From: Bacteroidales bacterium
GTDB lineage: Bacteria; Bacteroidota; Bacteroidia; Bacteroidales; UBA932
DNA length: 36,160 nucleotides
Reading direction: 5' to 3'
NCBI GenBank assembly: GCA_017615435.1
Contig: JAGAAF010000013.1
Coordinates: 1 to 36,160, forward strand
Positions 33,822-36,160 of this stretch are shown here, piece by piece. The position numbers and the translations under genes are program-made. The notes under the pieces were generated by a model. That model saw only the letters and a program-made list of their open reading frames with translations. It was not told where the DNA came from and searched no databases. Position 1 is the first letter of the stretch. Every line of letters starts with the position of its first letter.

Positions 33822-35891
33822 ATGAAGAAGTTAGTAGGATTATTCATCGCGACGCTAGGCGTCATCGCGATTGCATCCTGTGACAAAGAACCCGATCCGT
33901 CACTCGTGATCGGAGTGGATGCAGACGTAGTTGTGGAGAGCCCCTCCGCATCTTACACCTTCACTTTCACTACCAACCAGGCCTGGACCGCCGAGTCCGA
34001 CTCTGATTGGCTTACCCTGGAAACGACTTCCGGTCAAGCCGGAGAGATCGCCCTTGTTGCAGCTTACACAGCCAACAACACGAACGATTATCGTTATGCT
34101 AAGGTCTCCATCTCCGCCGGTTCTCTGAAAGAGGAATACACACTGGCCCAGAAGCCGGTCGTCAAGGCTTCGGAGGACAAGAGGATAAGCAAGGCTGCCC
34201 AGGATATCTCCATCCCGGTGAATAAGGATGCAGATGCCGTTGTGGTTGCCCTCGAATCCGAGTGGCTTACCAAGAACGATGCGGCATCGACAAACACCGC
34301 CCTCGTTCTCAGCGCTACAGCCAATGAATCTGCATTCGCCCGCGAGGTTGTCGTTACCGTCACTAACAATGGTAAGATCACAACTTACACGGTCCGCCAG
34401 AGCGGTAACTCGATCGACCTGACGCTTACCAAACTCGTCTACCTTGGACGCAAGCAATTCATTTACAATAGTTCCTCGTGGACCTATAATCATTTCGATG
34501 AATTTGCATTTGTCTGTGTGTCGGAAGACAATAAGGAAGTCGTCCTGACGGTCAACGCAGAGGAAATTGAAGGAGAAGTAAAGGCGGTTCCGAATTCCAC
34601 ATACACGTTCGATGCCGGCTCTCTCCACACACCTGGTACTTTCACTGCTAATTCCAAGGATGATTATTATACACATAGTGAAGACCTTTCCGGCATTTTC
34701 GACGGAGAAATTGTCATTGAAGTTGTCGATGGCGTGTATTCAGTACTTGCTACTCTCAATGAGTCTGAAACGGTAGGCAAAACTTATTCATTCATTGGAC
34801 CGATCGAGACGATTGTTGATGAATCGTACGGAGCACAGGTATATTCAGTGGCTTACGGTGGTCAGTATTATACTTATTTCACACCGGATCAGGCTAAGAG
34901 ATGGAATGCGGATCTTTTCATCAGTAAGAATAATGATGCTTCCATTCCTTACATTACTTGGATCTCGATGGCGCTTTATGGTGAAAAGGATCTTGATAAC
35001 CTCACAATGCCTACGGGAACTTTCAGTATTATTGACGCATATTCTGTACCCACAATCGAAAGCCCATATGCTAATGGTATAACTAATTTCCAGCCTCATA
35101 CAGTTTCTGTTTCAAGTAATGACGTAGATGGCAATACGGCCAATTTCACCCCCGGCGGAACCATTACCATTACAAAGCAGGATAATGGAAAGTATACCAT
35201 TGCTTTTGATGCAGAGTGCAAGATTTATTATCGTGACGATAGTTGGGCTATTGTCGATTCTGCAATCTTTGATTATAAACCCATCATAGAGGATGTCTTC
35301 CTGCCGGAAGTTGTTTCTGGTAATGCCAGTGAACCGTTCCCCGATGAGCTTGCAGGCGGTACTATGGGTACTCCTATGAGCAATTATTTCACATCCTACT
35401 ATCTGGGACAGCCGGCTGGTTTTAACGATTGCCACGTTTTTTATGCAGGATTCACGAACGCCGGTAACTACAATGTCCAGTTCTCCCTGGCTGTCGCAAG
35501 TGATGACTATGAGTTTGTTCCAAGGGGTACGACTGGAACGCAGGTAAACCAGTCACGTGTAAGCTTTATCCCTGAAGGAACTTACACCTTCTCATCCACA
35601 GTCGAAGGAGGCAAGATTATTCCAACCAATTATGGCTATGTGCAGAATACCTACACTGGAACCAAGTTCTACATTACTGGCGGAACAGTAACTCTTACTG
35701 GCAAGACATATGCTGGAGACGGAACAATCGACATGCAGTTTACGGCGACCCCCGGGTCAATTGACGCCGAGACTCATGTCCTGACTCCTTCTGGTGCGGC
35801 AATTTCTGTCAATGCCAGTTTCCCGACCAAGATTAATCAGGTTACCAGGAGGACCAATGTCCCTGTCCTCTTCACTCTTCCTGCTGAATAG
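33822..35891 (+). CDS. Lipoprotein with two N-terminal BACON-like domains
   Basis: A 689-residue lipoprotein: signal peptide to Cys20 (IAIASCDKEPD), with lysine and acidic residues after the cysteine as in Bacteroidetes surface-export signals. The start at 33822 is chosen over an in-frame ATG 30 bases upstream because the signal peptide begins here and a promoter box precedes it. Residues about 30-113 form a BACON domain (NQAWTAESDSDWLTLETTSG then RYAKVSISAG and EYTLAQKP). Residues about 120-205 form a second, more divergent one ending TTYTVRQSGNSIDL. The remaining 480 residues are beta-rich, Thr/Tyr-heavy and unrecognised. BACON domains usually bind or space surface modules. Codon use is somewhat more AT-rich in the 3' two-thirds than in the neighbours. 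Confidence 0.85.
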   Translation: MKKLVGLFIATLGVIAIASCDKEPDPSLVIGVDADVVVESPSASYTFTFTTNQAWTAESDSDWLTLETTSGQAGEIALVAAYTANNTNDYRYAKVSISAGSLKEEYTLAQKPVVKASEDKRISKAAQDISIPVNKDADAVVVALESEWLTKNDAASTNTALVLSATANESAFAREVVVTVTNNGKITTYTVRQSGNSIDLTLTKLVYLGRKQFIYNSSSWTYNHFDEFAFVCVSEDNKEVVLTVNAEEIEGEVKAVPNSTYTFDAGSLHTPGTFTANSKDDYYTHSEDLSGIFDGEIVIEVVDGVYSVLATLNESETVGKTYSFIGPIETIVDESYGAQVYSVAYGGQYYTYFTPDQAKRWNADLFISKNNDASIPYITWISMALYGEKDLDNLTMPTGTFSIIDAYSVPTIESPYANGITNFQPHTVSVSSNDVDGNTANFTPGGTITITKQDNGKYTIAFDAECKIYYRDDSWAIVDSAIFDYKPIIEDVFLPEVVSGNASEPFPDELAGGTMGTPMSNYFTSYYLGQPAGFNDCHVFYAGFTNAGNYNVQFSLAVASDDYEFVPRGTTGTQVNQSRVSFIPEGTYTFSSTVEGGKIIPTNYGYVQNTYTGTKFYITGGTVTLTGKTYAGDGTIDMQFTATPGSIDAETHVLTPSGAAISVNASFPTKINQVTRRTNVPVLFTLPAE

Positions 35892-35914
35892 AACTCTCTG
35901 GTGACTCTTTAAAT

Positions 35915-35949
35915 AAGAAGCCGATCAATTATCTTGATCGGCTTCTTTT
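35915..35949 (+). terminator. Strong intrinsic terminator of the SusCD locus
   Basis: Arms 35915-35928 and 35934-35947 are perfectly complementary over 14 bp (core GAAGCCGATCAA) around loop TTATC and end in a short T-run. It lies 23 bases after the BACON gene stop. Confidence 0.88.
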
Positions 35950-36021
35950 ATGCTAAAATCGCTCTTGTATACCCCTGAAAATCAATCGGTCAAAAAATTT
36001 TAAAAAAATTATTAAAAATAT

Positions 36022-36051
36022 TTTGAAATTAAAAAATAAGTCGTACCTTTG
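36022..36051 (+). promoter_or_regulatory. Canonical promoter at the window end
   Basis: TTTG at 36022-36025 and TACCTTTG at 36044-36051 are 18 bases apart, and an AT tract of about 50 bases precedes them, resembling an UP element. It is the most consensus-like promoter in the window. The start point would be near 36058. Confidence 0.75.
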
Positions 36052-36160
36052 TATTCGGGTTGAGTAAGAGCTGGTTCTCAGCCGTCAACCTATTGGTTAT
36101 TAGTTTTAGTGTTATTAATTATGTGGTTAGTATGAGTTGTTGCCGTGAGGTCACAACTCA
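36052..36160 (+). other. Structured leader or small RNA start, cut by the window edge
   Basis: No gene is completed here. GGTTGA (36058-36063) pairs with TCAACC (36085-36090), enclosing GCTG (36070-36073) paired with CAGC (36079-36082), so the first 33 transcribed bases can fold. A second perfect 8-bp inverted repeat, TGAGTTGT (36133-36140) with ACAACTCA (36153-36160), ends at the window edge. An ATG at 36132 stays open to the edge (MSCCREVTT), so this may be a structured 5' leader of a gene rather than a non-coding RNA. Confidence 0.4.

Noticed and set aside
21813..35891. Classical glycan polysaccharide utilisation locus
   Set aside because: No glycoside hydrolase, polysaccharide lyase, sulfatase or hybrid two-component regulator lies in or beside the SusCD operon.

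Overview
The window looks like a chromosomal segment of a Bacteroidales bacterium with moderately high GC. The evidence is a SusC/SusD pair, a type III glutamine synthetase, a C10 (streptopain-type) protease, a SurE-LpxB pair, many lipoproteins, and repeated Bacteroidetes-type promoter -7 boxes (TAnnTTTG). Family or genus cannot be fixed from the sequence alone; a gut or rumen lineage near Rikenellaceae is only an inference.

Region 1 (1-7753) holds a partial gap gene, then surE-lpxB with overlapping stop and start codons. A minus-strand pair follows: a fimbrillin-like lipoprotein and a secreted C10 cysteine protease. Next come a secreted C1 cysteine peptidase and pssA. Region 2 (7754-14261) is a tightly packed plus-strand run: an unknown lipoprotein, a DEDDy 3'-5' exonuclease, an RlmI-like rRNA methyltransferase, glnN and guaA. 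Several of these overlap; glutamine synthesis (glnN) is coupled directly to glutamine use in GMP synthesis (guaA).

Region 3 (14262-16586) contains a perfect inverted repeat over a promoter, a 31-codon acidic small ORF, a WYL-domain regulator, an unknown lipoprotein and a convergent YiiX-like papain-fold lipoprotein. Region 4 (16641-20700) starts with tRNA-Cys(GCA), followed by a dense patch of hairpins, palindromes and two inverted copies of the tRNA 3' end. Behind it is a minus-strand accessory cluster: GNAT, unknown membrane protein, GreA-like factor, a TfoX-like gene broken by one in-frame TAA, a CDF metal transporter and a YdeI-like protein. A divergent membrane-protein gene (20758-21735) appears to be a distant homologue of the one inside the cluster.

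Region 5 (21773-35949) is one long outer-membrane acquisition locus: SusC, SusD, a DUF4843 lipoprotein, a PKD-like lipoprotein, an intact zinc metalloprotease (HExxHxxGxxHN), an overlapping paralogue that has lost every zinc ligand and the catalytic glutamate, and a lipoprotein with two BACON-like domains and its own promoter. A strong terminator closes it. The gene set suggests binding, cutting and importing protein or peptide substrates rather than glycans, since no glycoside hydrolase is present.

The last 110 bases begin at a very canonical promoter and carry inverted repeats; what they lead into lies outside the window.
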